Shown: piece after piece, positions 50,443 through 58,412 of the stretch
Numbering within the stretch: position 1 is the first letter of the stretch
Layout: every line of letters starts with the position of its first letter
Source of the DNA: DATBLE01 sp036555585
Lineage (GTDB): Bacteria > Actinomycetota > Thermoleophilia > Gaiellales > Gaiellaceae
Length of the DNA stretch: 64,000 nt
Direction: 5' to 3'
Assembly: GCA_036555585.1 (NCBI GenBank)
Contig: DATBLE010000024.1
Location: forward strand, 62,001 to 126,000
The notes under the pieces: generated by a model
Databases searched by the model: none
Seen by the model: the letters and a program-made list of their open reading frames with translations, nothing else
Told to the model about the DNA's origin: nothing
Made by a program: the position numbers and the translations under genes

Positions 50443-52350
50443 TCACCCCCCGAGCTCGGCGTTGCCGGCGACGGAGACGGGCGCGGAGGCGGCGGGCAGC
50501 TCGCGACCCTCGTACCACGCCGTCAGCGAGCCGGCGGTGCGGCCCTCGGCCAGCGCGGCCCGGAGCTTCCCGGTCGCCGCCTCGTCGATCTCCAGCGTGC
50601 GCTCGTCGGCGAACACGACCCCATAGGCCTCGCGGGCGAGCTCGAGCGAGGTGAAGTCGTCGAGCACGTCCTCCCGCACGGCGGCCGGGTCGCGCTCGAG
50701 CGGGTCGCCGTAGCCGGCGGCGTTCGGCTCGCGGAACTCGATGAACTCGCCGGCGCGGAACGGGATGCCCGTCACCTTGGCGGGCAGCGCCTCCTCTCGC
50801 GGGGTGTCCGGGTTCTTGCGGCACGACGCGACGAGGCCGTCCCAGCCGCCGAAGACGCCGGCCGGCGGATCGGTCTGGCGGTCGCCCTCGCACGAATACG
50901 TCCCGTCGATCAGGAAGCGGTTGCGGCGGATGATCCCGACCCCGCCCCGCCACTTCCCGGGCGCGGCGGGCTCGGGCCGGAGCTCGTACTGGTCGCAGCG
51001 CATCGGGAAGCGCATGTCGAGCTCCTCGATCGGGTTGTTGCGCGTGTTCGCCATCAGGTTGTCGACCGAGTCCATCGCGTCCTTGCCGGAGCGGCCGCCG
51101 TACGAGCCCTCGTTCACCTCGAGATAGAGCCAGTACTCGCCGGCCGACTCGTCGAAGCCGGCGTAGGCGCAGAAGTGGATCCCCGCCGAGTTGCCGCCCG
51201 TGACCTTGTCCGGCAGCGCCTCGGCGAGCGCGAGGTTGACGTTGTCGACCACGCGCTGCGTCTGGCAGAAGCGCGAGAAGCACGCCCGCGGGAAGCTCGG
51301 GTTGAAGATCGTCCCCTTCGGCGCGATCACCTGCACCGGCCGGAAGACGCCGTCGTTCTGCGGCACGTGCTCGGGAAAGGTCGTCTCGTCGAGCAGGATC
51401 GTGCGCACCGCGTAGTAGCAGGAGACGAGCAGCGAGCCCTCGTAGGGGACGTTGTAGCCGGTCGGCACCTCCGGGTTCGAGCCGGTCAGGTCGATGGTGA
51501 TCTCGTCGCCCTCGACCACCACCCGCGTCTCCACGCGCAGCCGCTGGTCGCGGTTGCGGGCGTCGTCGTCGAGCCAGCCGACGATCGGCCCGTACGTCCC
51601 GTCCGGGATCTTCTCGATCTCGCGGCGGAGCATCGTCTCGGAGTAGTCCATCCAGTCGTAGGCGGCGCTCATCACCACGTCGGCCCCGTAGCGCTCGACG
51701 AGGCGCAGGAAGCGCTCGCGGCCGAGCTGGCAGGCGGCGAGCATCGCGTTCATGTCGCCGCGGTTCATCGTCTCGGTGCGGACGTTGTCGAAGATCATCC
51801 GGTCGAGGTCCTCGTTCAGCTCGCCACGGCGGTACCAGCGCAGCGCGTTGTAGACCTTCGCCTCGGCGTAGACGTCGAACGCGTCGGCGTTGATCCCCGG
51901 GAACGAGCCGCCGACGTCGAGTACGTGCGCGGTGACGGCGGCGAAGCCGAGCAGCTCGCCGTCGTGGAAGATCGGCACCGCGACGGCGACGTCCGGCGAG
52001 TGCGAGGCGCCCAGGTACGGGTGGTTGTGGACGATCACGTCCCCGTCCTCGATCTCGTCCTCGAGCCGCCAGAGGAAGCCGCGGATGTACCAGGGCAGCG
52101 ACCCGATGTGCATCGGCGTCGAGTCCGACTCGCACAGCTCGCGCCCCTCGGCGTCGAAGATCCCGGCGCCGAGGTCCTCGGACTCGCGGATGATCGACGA
52201 GTACGACATCCGGAAGAGGACGCCCGCCATCTCCTTGGCGATCGCGTGGAAGGCGCCGCCGAGGACGCGCAGGGTGATCGGGTCGACCTCGACGCGCTTC
52301 CTGGTCGGCGGTCCGGGCTGCCGCCCGACCTCGTACTCGGTCACGCTCAT
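50443..52350 (-). CDS. hyuB: Hydantoinase/oxoprolinase subunit B (HyuB)
   Basis: A protein of 635 residues: DPITLRVLGGAFHAIAKEMA, FRMSYSSIIRESEDLGAGIF, NHPYLGASHSPDVAVAVPIF, DLTGSNPEVPTGYNVPYEGS and TGGNSAGIHFCAYAGFDESA. These are the landmarks of the HyuB family, which with HyuA forms ATP-dependent hydantoinases, N-methylhydantoinase, 5-oxoprolinase or acetophenone carboxylase. ATG 52350 shares ATGA with the hyuA stop. The GntR gene follows after 31 bases. Confidence 0.92.
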   Translation of the reverse strand: MSVTEYEVGRQPGPPTRKRVEVDPITLRVLGGAFHAIAKEMAGVLFRMSYSSIIRESEDLGAGIFDAEGRELCESDSTPMHIGSLPWYIRGFLWRLEDEIEDGDVIVHNHPYLGASHSPDVAVAVPIFHDGELLGFAAVTAHVLDVGGSFPGINADAFDVYAEAKVYNALRWYRRGELNEDLDRMIFDNVRTETMNRGDMNAMLAACQLGRERFLRLVERYGADVVMSAAYDWMDYSETMLRREIEKIPDGTYGPIVGWLDDDARNRDQRLRVETRVVVEGDEITIDLTGSNPEVPTGYNVPYEGSLLVSCYYAVRTILLDETTFPEHVPQNDGVFRPVQVIAPKGTIFNPSFPRACFSRFCQTQRVVDNVNLALAEALPDKVTGGNSAGIHFCAYAGFDESAGEYWLYLEVNEGSYGGRSGKDAMDSVDNLMANTRNNPIEELDMRFPMRCDQYELRPEPAAPGKWRGGVGIIRRNRFLIDGTYSCEGDRQTDPPAGVFGGWDGLVASCRKNPDTPREEALPAKVTGIPFRAGEFIEFREPNAAGYGDPLERDPAAVREDVLDDFTSLELAREAYGVVFADERTLEIDEAATGKLRAALAEGRTAGSLTAWYEGRELPAASAPVSVAGNAELGG

Positions 52351-54464
52351 TGCGACACCTCCGCAGCGGTCACGGCCTCCGCCTCGGCGGCGACCCCGGT
52401 TCCGATCACGATGTTTCCGAAGCGGTCGACGTGCGCCGTCAGGCCGGGCGGAATCACGGTCGTGGAGTCGTACTGGTTGACGATCGCCGGCCCCTCCAGG
52501 CGGTTGCCGGCCTTCAGCGCGGTCCGGTCGTAGAAGCGCGTCGCCACCTGCTCGAGGCTGCCGCCGACGCGGAACCAGGCGTCGCGCTCGTAGCGCAGCG
52601 CCTCCTGCGGCGACGGGTCGCCGTGGTCGACCTCGGGCACCTGCAGCGGCGGCATCAGCCCGATCCCGCGCACCCGGACGTTCGGGATCTCGATGTCGGA
52701 CTCCTCGAACCGTCTGGAGTACTCGCGCTCGTGGATGTCGTGGAAGTCGCGGCGCACCTTCTCGATCCAGTCGTGGTCGACCGGCCCCGAGTCGACGTCC
52801 ACCCTGAGCTCGTACCCCTGACCCAGGTACCGGCAGTCGGCGACGCGCTGGATCAGGATCTGCTCCGCCGGGACGCCGTCCTCCTCCAGCTGGACGCGCG
52901 CCTGCTCCTCCAGGTCCTCGAACGCCCGCTGCAGCGCCGCCGCGTCGAGCCTCGACACGCGCTCGTACACGGTTGAGACGTACTCGTAGACCATGTCGGT
53001 GGCGAGGAGGCCGAGCGCCGCGGTCACGCCCGGGTAGTTGGGGACGACCACCCACGGCGTGCCCACCTCGAGCGCGATCTGGGCGGCGAAGAGCGGCCCG
53101 GCGCCGCCCTCGGCGACGAGCGCGAAGTCGCGGGGGTCGTAGCCCTTGCGCACGGAGTTCTCCTCGATCGACTGCACCATCGAGTGGGTGAGGATCTGCA
53201 CGGCGCCCATCGACGCCTCCTCCACGGACATGCCGAGCGCGCCGGCCGCGCCGCCCTCGAATGCGCGCCGGGCGGCGGCCGCGTCGAGGTCCATCCCGCC
53301 GCCCAGGAAGGTCTCGGGGAGCAGCCAGCCGAGGTTGACCATCGCGTCGGTGGCGGTCGCCTCGGTGCCGCCGCGCCCGTACGCGGCGGGGCCGGGATCG
53401 GCACCCGCCGAGCGCGGGCCGACGCGGAAGATGCCGCCCGAGTCGACGTAGGCGATCGAGCCGCCGCCGGCGCCGATCGTGTCGACGTCGACCATCGGGA
53501 TCATCGCCTGATACGGGCCGACCCTCGTGTCCAGCAGGTGCTTCATGCGCAGCCGGCCCTCCTGGGCGAGGCCGATGTCGGCCGAGGTGCCGCCGACGTC
53601 GAGCGTGATCACGTTGTCGTAGCCGGCCTGGCGCCCGGCCCAGATGCCGCCGACGACGCCGGCGACCGGCCCCGACATCAGCAGGTTCACGGGCCGCGCG
53701 ATCGCGCCCTCGGCGGTGGCGACACCGCTCGCGGAGGTCATCAAGTGCAGGCCCGTGCGCACGTCCATCGCCCCCAGCTCCTCCTCCAGCCGCCGGACGT
53801 AGCTGGAGACGCGCGGGCCGATGTACGCGTTCAGGCAGACGGTCGAGAAGCGCTCGTACTCGCGGTACTGCGGCAGCACCTCCGACGAGACCGACAGGAA
53901 CGCGTCCGGGAACTCCTCGCGAACGAGCTCGGCCACGCGGGCCTCGTGCTTCGGCTCGAGGAAGGAGAAGAGGAAGCAGACGGCGACCGACTCGACCCCG
54001 GCCTTCTTCAGCTTCCGCACCTGCTCGCGCGCCTTCTCCTCGTCGAGCGGGACGAGGACGGAGCCCTCGCGGGTGATCCGCTCGGGCACGGTCAGGCGGT
54101 GGCGGCGGCGCACGATCGGGTAGCGCTGCCAGGGGAGATCCTGGTAGTTGGAGAAGTTGAGCGGCTTCTTGTGCCGCGCGATGTGGAGGATGTCGCGGTA
54201 GCCCTCGGTGGTGATCAGCCCGACCTGGGCGCCGTTGTGCTCGATCACGATGTTGGTGGCGATCGTCGTCCCGTGGAAGACCTGCTCCAGCTGCGAGGGC
54301 GCGGTTCCGGCGGCGTCGCAGAGCTCACGGATTCCGCGAACGGTGCCCTGCGACGGATCCGCGGGGGTGGTGGGGACCTTGTGGACCGTGATCGTCCCAG
54401 CATCGTCGTCCACGTAGATCAGGTCGGTGAACGTGCCGCCGACGTCGACTCCGAGTCGCTTCAT
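52347..54464 (-). CDS. hyuA: Hydantoinase/oxoprolinase subunit A (HyuA)
   Basis: An ATP-dependent subunit of 705 residues: KRLGVDVGGTFTDLIYVDDD (ASKHA phosphate loop), VFHGTTIATNIVIEHNGAQV, LLMSGPVAGVVGGIWAGRQA, VITLDVGGTSADIGLAQEGR, and IGAGGGSIAYVDSGGIFRVG. It phosphorylates the amide to drive ring opening. With an N-carbamoylsarcosine-amidase-like enzyme at 39269, an N-methylhydantoin (creatinine) route is one possible reading, but 5-oxoproline or another hydantoin is equally possible. The zinc-type dehydrogenase gene lies 9 bases upstream. Confidence 0.93.
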   Translation of the reverse strand: MKRLGVDVGGTFTDLIYVDDDAGTITVHKVPTTPADPSQGTVRGIRELCDAAGTAPSQLEQVFHGTTIATNIVIEHNGAQVGLITTEGYRDILHIARHKKPLNFSNYQDLPWQRYPIVRRRHRLTVPERITREGSVLVPLDEEKAREQVRKLKKAGVESVAVCFLFSFLEPKHEARVAELVREEFPDAFLSVSSEVLPQYREYERFSTVCLNAYIGPRVSSYVRRLEEELGAMDVRTGLHLMTSASGVATAEGAIARPVNLLMSGPVAGVVGGIWAGRQAGYDNVITLDVGGTSADIGLAQEGRLRMKHLLDTRVGPYQAMIPMVDVDTIGAGGGSIAYVDSGGIFRVGPRSAGADPGPAAYGRGGTEATATDAMVNLGWLLPETFLGGGMDLDAAAARRAFEGGAAGALGMSVEEASMGAVQILTHSMVQSIEENSVRKGYDPRDFALVAEGGAGPLFAAQIALEVGTPWVVVPNYPGVTAALGLLATDMVYEYVSTVYERVSRLDAAALQRAFEDLEEQARVQLEEDGVPAEQILIQRVADCRYLGQGYELRVDVDSGPVDHDWIEKVRRDFHDIHEREYSRRFEESDIEIPNVRVRGIGLMPPLQVPEVDHGDPSPQEALRYERDAWFRVGGSLEQVATRFYDRTALKAGNRLEGPAIVNQYDSTTVIPPGLTAHVDRFGNIVIGTGVAAEAEAVTAAEVSQ

Positions 54465-54473
54465 GCCACCCCC

Positions 54474-55502
54474 CTAGGGCTTGAGGACGATCTTGCCGAA
54501 GTGCTCACGGCGCTCCATGACCTCCATCGCCTCCCGCGCCCGGTCGAGCGGGAAGACGTCGTGGACGAGCGGCTCGATCAGGCCGCGGGCGGCCAGGTCG
54601 AGCACCTTCTCGATCTCCCAGCGGGAGTACACGAACGAGCCGATCACCTGCTTCTGGCTGCGGAAGAACGGGATGATGTCGAAGGGGACGACCTCGCCGG
54701 AGTGCCCGCCGCAGATCACCAGGCGGCCGTCCTTGGCCAGCGAGTCGAGCCCCTTCTGGAAGAGCTCTCCGCCGACGTGCTCGAAGACGAGATCGACGCC
54801 GCGGCCGTCCGTGGCGCGCATGACCTCCTCGACCACGTCCTGCTTCGAGTGGTTGATTCCGACGTCGAGGCCGAGCTCCGTGGCGCGGGCGAGCTTCTGG
54901 TCGGAGCTCGCGTTCCCGATCACGAACGCCCCGGCCAGGTGCGCCAGCTGCACCGCCGCCGAGCCGATCCCGCTGCCGACCGAGTTGATCATCACGCGTT
55001 CCGCGGGCGCGAGCCGCCCGCGCGTGAACAGCATGTGCCAGGCGGTGCCGAAGGCGATCTGCGTCGCGGCGGCGGCCTCGTCGCTCAGCGAGTCCGGGAT
55101 CCGGATCAGGTGGCGCACCGAGCAGGCGAGCTTCTCGGCGTAGCCGCCCGAGGTCGAGAAGCCGATGAACCCCGCGTCGAGGCAGAGCGACTCGCGACCG
55201 GTGCAGCAGTAGACGCACTCGCCGCAGGTGGCCATCAGGTACGGCATCACCCGCTCGCCGACCTCCCAGCCGGTCACGCCCTCGCCGAGCGCCGTGATGC
55301 GCCCGACCACCTCCACGCCGAGCACGAACGGCGGCTCGACCGGGAAGCGCGAGACACCCTCGCGGACGTCGACGTCGAGGTGGTTCAGCGCCGAGGCGAG
55401 GATGTCGATCGCCACCTCGCCCGGGCCGGGCTCGGGATCCGGCAGCTCCTGCACCTGCAGCACGTCGGAACCGCCGAACTCCTCGAACACGACCGCCTTC
55501 AC
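54474..55502 (-). CDS. Zinc-type medium-chain dehydrogenase/reductase
   Basis: A NAD(P)-dependent oxidoreductase of 342 residues: KAVVFEEFGGSDVLQVQELP, structural-zinc cysteines in CGECVYCCTGRESLC, and the nucleotide fold VMINSVGSGIGSAAVQLAHL. The usual catalytic-zinc residues are replaced (NHLD and LGVEVVG in place of CHTD and GHE), so it is more like quinone or enoyl reductases. GTG 55502 has GGGAGG 7 bases upstream. It opens the minus-strand operon leading to HyuA and HyuB, and its promoter shares a GTC(A/T)GACATAAAG element with the divergent CitE-like gene. Confidence 0.88.
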   Translation of the reverse strand: MKAVVFEEFGGSDVLQVQELPDPEPGPGEVAIDILASALNHLDVDVREGVSRFPVEPPFVLGVEVVGRITALGEGVTGWEVGERVMPYLMATCGECVYCCTGRESLCLDAGFIGFSTSGGYAEKLACSVRHLIRIPDSLSDEAAAATQIAFGTAWHMLFTRGRLAPAERVMINSVGSGIGSAAVQLAHLAGAFVIGNASSDQKLARATELGLDVGINHSKQDVVEEVMRATDGRGVDLVFEHVGGELFQKGLDSLAKDGRLVICGGHSGEVVPFDIIPFFRSQKQVIGSFVYSRWEIEKVLDLAARGLIEPLVHDVFPLDRAREAMEVMERREHFGKIVLKP

Positions 55503-55539
55503 GCCGGCACCTCCCACTCGGACGGGTAGAGGCCCCTTT

Positions 55540-55548
55540 ATGTCTGAC
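55540..55548. promoter_or_regulatory. GTCTGAC site upstream of the dehydrogenase gene
   Basis: ATGTCTGAC on the plus strand; read on the minus strand it gives GTCAGACATAAAG towards the start at 55502. Confidence 0.5.
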
Positions 55549-55596
55549 TTTCGGGTGGGAGTCAAGAAAGAGCCGATCGCGCGGCTCGAGCGGACA

Positions 55597-55624
55597 GCAG
55601 TGACAGGCTCGAGCCTGTCACTGC
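55597..55624. repeat. Perfect 28-base palindrome in the divergent control region
   Basis: Each half is GCAGTGACAGGCTC; the halves meet with no spacer at 55610/55611. It lies midway between the two GTCTGAC sites of the divergent dehydrogenase and CitE-like genes. It could be an operator or a separate palindromic element. Confidence 0.75.
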
Positions 55625-55680
55625 GGTTCGAAGCTGCGCAGCCGCTTCGAGTTGCCGATGGGGATTTGCGTGCCGCGCGA

Positions 55681-55691
55681 ATGTCTGACAT
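55681..55691. promoter_or_regulatory. ATGTCTGACAT operator upstream of the CitE-like gene
   Basis: A full palindrome around one central base, followed by AAAG. It is the most symmetric of the four GTCTGAC sites and ends 9 bases before the inferred start. Confidence 0.55.
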
Positions 55692-55700
55692 AAAGCCGAT

Positions 55701-56519
55701 ACGGCTGCGCTCGACCGACTCCGCTCCCTGCTCTTCGCACCCGGCTCGGACGAGGCGAAGCTGACGAAGGCGCTCGCCTCCGAGGCCGACGCGGTCGTCG
55801 CCGACCTCGAGGACGCGGTCACACCCGACCGCAAGGACGAGGCGCGGGAGCTCGTCTCGCGGCTGCGCCCGCCCGTCGTGCGCGTCAACGGCGCCGGCAC
55901 GCCCTGGTTCGAGGACGACCTTGCCGCGGTCGAGGACCTGCCGCTGGAGGCGCTCGTGCTGCCGAAGGCGACGCCCGAGGCGGTGGCCGCGCTCGGCCCG
56001 GACGGCCCACCGGTGATCGCGATCGTCGAGACGGCCCGGGGGCTGCGGCTGGCGTACGAGACGGCGTCGAGCCCGCGGGTGGCCGCGCTCCTGCTCGGCG
56101 CCGCCGATCTCGGCGCGGAGCTGGGCTGGGAGCCACGGCCGGACGGGCTCGAGCTGGTCTACGCCCGCTCGAAGGTGGTCGCCGACTCGGCCGCCGCCGC
56201 AATTCGGGGGCCGTTCGACGTCGTGCACGTCGACACCCGCGACGACGCCGGGCTCGAGGCCGCGGCCCGCTTCGCGCGCTCGCTCGGCTTCCGCGGCAAG
56301 GCGTGCATCCACCCGGCGCAGATCGGGATCGTCAACCAGGTGTTCCAGCCGGAGGCCGACTCGGTCGCCTGGGCCGAGCGGGTGCTGGACGCGGCCGAGG
56401 CGGGCGAGCGCGAGGGCCGCGGCGCGGTCGCGCTCGACGGAAAGATGATCGACGCGCCGATCGTCGACCGCGCGCGCAGGATCCTGTCCGACGCGAAGGG
56501 AGGAACGCATGGCCGCTGA
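55701..56519 (+). CDS. CitE/HpcH-family CoA ester lyase with no standard start codon
   Basis: A TIM-barrel lyase of about 272 residues. The frame encodes the full family N-terminus (LDRLRSLLFAPGSDEAKLTK, then DAVVADLEDAVTPDRKDEAR), IAIVETARGLRLAYETASSP, AALLLGAADLGAELGWEPRP and RGKACIHPAQIGIVNQVFQP. Members cleave citramalyl-, malyl- or methylmalyl-CoA. From the upstream TGA to the conserved region there is no ATG, GTG or TTG; the first standard start in frame is GTG 55878, which would remove the first strands. ACG at 55701 (followed by GCTGCG) fits a changed ATG. It overlaps the MaoC gene by 11 bases. Confidence 0.82.
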   Translation, partial: TAALDRLRSLLFAPGSDEAKLTKALASEADAVVADLEDAVTPDRKDEARELVSRLRPPVVRVNGAGTPWFEDDLAAVEDLPLEALVLPKATPEAVAALGPDGPPVIAIVETARGLRLAYETASSPRVAALLLGAADLGAELGWEPRPDGLELVYARSKVVADSAAAAIRGPFDVVHVDTRDDAGLEAAARFARSLGFRGKACIHPAQIGIVNQVFQPEADSVAWAERVLDAAEAGEREGRGAVALDGKMIDAPIVDRARRILSDAKGGTHGR

Positions 56520-57039
56520 GACGACGACCGCTCCGAAGGCCTGGGAGGGCCGGTTCTACGAGGACCTCGACGTCGGCGACGTCTTCCGCAGCCGCTTCGG
56601 CCGCACCGTCACCGACGGCGACAACCTCCTCTTCTCGGCGCTGACCCACAACACGAACTCGATCCACTTCGACGCCGTCCACGCCGGGCGGACGCAGTTC
56701 GGGCAGATCCTGGTGAACAGCACGTTCACGCTCGCGCTGGTCACCGGCCTGACCGTCCCGGACACGAGCGAGAACGCCGCGGCCAACCTCGCGTGGACCG
56801 ACATCACGCTGCCGAACCCCGTGTTCGTCGGCGACACGCTCTGGGCCGAGAGCGAGATCCTGGAGAAGCGCGAGTCGAAGTCGAACCCGAGCGTCGGCAT
56901 CGTCTCGATGCGCTGCCGCGGGATCAACCAGCGCGGCCAGGTGGTGATCGAGTACCGCCGCACGTTCATGCTCTACAAGCGCTCGGCGCCCGAGGTCGAG
57001 CGCAGCTTTCCCGGCACCGGCGAGGACTGGAGGGTGTGA
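56509..57039 (+). CDS. MaoC-family hydratase (enoyl/mesaconyl-CoA hydratase type)
   Basis: A hot-dog-fold hydratase of 176 residues: FYEDLDVGDVFRSRFGRTVT, DGDNLLFSALTHNTNSIHFD (catalytic Asp/Asn-His region), and FGQILVNSTFTLALVTGLTV. The form resembles itaconyl-CoA or mesaconyl-CoA hydratases and R-specific enoyl-CoA hydratases. Adjacent CitE-like lyase supports hydration of a branched C5 enoyl-CoA followed by cleavage. It is coupled to the next gene by a TGATG overlap. Confidence 0.88.
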   Translation: MAAETTTAPKAWEGRFYEDLDVGDVFRSRFGRTVTDGDNLLFSALTHNTNSIHFDAVHAGRTQFGQILVNSTFTLALVTGLTVPDTSENAAANLAWTDITLPNPVFVGDTLWAESEILEKRESKSNPSVGIVSMRCRGINQRGQVVIEYRRTFMLYKRSAPEVERSFPGTGEDWRV

Positions 57040-58412
57040 TGGCCACCGCAGCGGAACGGTTCGCGACCTTCGCGCTCGAGCTGGAGCTCGACGACGTCCC
57101 CGGCGAGGTGGTCGAGGCGGCGAAGCTGCACGTCCTCGACGTGCTCGGCTGCGGCCTCGCCGCGCACGGCCTCGGGATCGCCGGCGAGGGACGGACGGCG
57201 ATGGCGGAGCTCGGCGGCGAGCCCGAGGCGTCCGTGATCGGCCTGGAGGCCGGGCTGCCGGCGCCCAACGCGGCCTTCGCCAACGCCATGCTCTGCCACG
57301 GCCTCGACTTCGACGACACGCACTCGGACTCGGTCTCGCACGTAAGCACCGTGGTCGTGCCGGCGGCGGCCGCGCTCGCCGAGGCGCGCGGCGCCGGCGG
57401 GCGCGAGCTGCTGACTGCGATCGTGGCCGGGAACGAGATCGTCACGCGCATCGGCATGGCCACGCCCGGGGCGTTTCACAGACGCGGCTTCCATCCGACC
57501 GCGATCTGCGGGATCTTCGGCGCGACCGCCGCCGCGGCCTGCCTCGGCGGGCTGTCGCACGCCGAGACGGCGAGCGCGCTGGGGATCGCCGGGAGCATGG
57601 CCTCGGGCCTGTTCGCCTACCTCGATGACGCGACCGCGACCAAGCCGATCCACCCTGCGTGGGCGGCGCACGGCGCGCTGGTCGCAGCGCGGCTCGCGTC
57701 GCTCGGCGCCGAAGGCCCGCCCGGCGTGCTGGAGGGGCGGTTCGGCCTCTACCACGCGTTCGTCGACACGCGGATCGACCTGGAGCCGCAGCTCGCCGAC
57801 CTCGGCGAGCGCTGGGAGACGCCGCGGATCGCGTTCAAGGCGTTCCCGGCCTGCCACTTCATCCACGGCTCGCTCGGGGCAACCGCGTCGCTGGTCGGCT
57901 CCGTCGACCCGGACGAGGTCGAGGAGATCGTCGTCACGGTGCCGGAGGCGGGCGTCTCGCTCGTGCTCGAGCCGGCCGAGTCGAAGGTGGCGCCGCGCAC
58001 CGACTACGAGGGCAAGTTCTCGCTGCAGTACTCGACCGCGGCGATGCTCGTGCACGGCCGGGTCGGTCTGGCGACGTACACGCCGGAGGCGCTGGCCGAC
58101 GAGAAGGTGCTCGGGCTCGCCCGGAAGGTGCGCTACGAGACGAAGGAGTACGCGTCGTACCCGGCAGCCTTCCCGGGCGGCGTGCGCATCGTGCTACGCG
58201 ACGGCTCGACGCTCGACGCCGACCTGCCGCACCAGCTGGGGGCGCCCGAGAACCCGATGACGGCCGAGCAGGTGCGCGACAAGTTCCGCGAGAACGCGGC
58301 GCTCGCGGGCGGGTCGTTCGAGGCGCTCGAGCAGGCGGTGCTCGACCTGGAGGAATGCCACGACGTGCACGCCGTCCTGTCACAGCTCGGCGGCCACGCA
58401 GTCGCGGCATGA
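57039..58412 (+). CDS. MmgE/PrpD-family enzyme
   Basis: A protein of 457 residues: VVEAAKLHVLDVLGCGLAAH, ANAMLCHGLDFDDTHSDSVS, HVSTVVVPAAAALAEARGAG, FHRRGFHPTAICGIFGATAA and FKAFPACHFIHGSLGATASL. The family includes 2-methylcitrate dehydratase and cis-aconitate decarboxylase (itaconate-forming). In this operon either a methylcitrate-like dehydration or C5 itaconate chemistry would fit. ATG 57039 overlaps the preceding stop by one base, and its own TGA shares ATGA with the next start. Confidence 0.9.
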   Translation: MATAAERFATFALELELDDVPGEVVEAAKLHVLDVLGCGLAAHGLGIAGEGRTAMAELGGEPEASVIGLEAGLPAPNAAFANAMLCHGLDFDDTHSDSVSHVSTVVVPAAAALAEARGAGGRELLTAIVAGNEIVTRIGMATPGAFHRRGFHPTAICGIFGATAAAACLGGLSHAETASALGIAGSMASGLFAYLDDATATKPIHPAWAAHGALVAARLASLGAEGPPGVLEGRFGLYHAFVDTRIDLEPQLADLGERWETPRIAFKAFPACHFIHGSLGATASLVGSVDPDEVEEIVVTVPEAGVSLVLEPAESKVAPRTDYEGKFSLQYSTAAMLVHGRVGLATYTPEALADEKVLGLARKVRYETKEYASYPAAFPGGVRIVLRDGSTLDADLPHQLGAPENPMTAEQVRDKFRENAALAGGSFEALEQAVLDLEECHDVHAVLSQLGGHAVAA

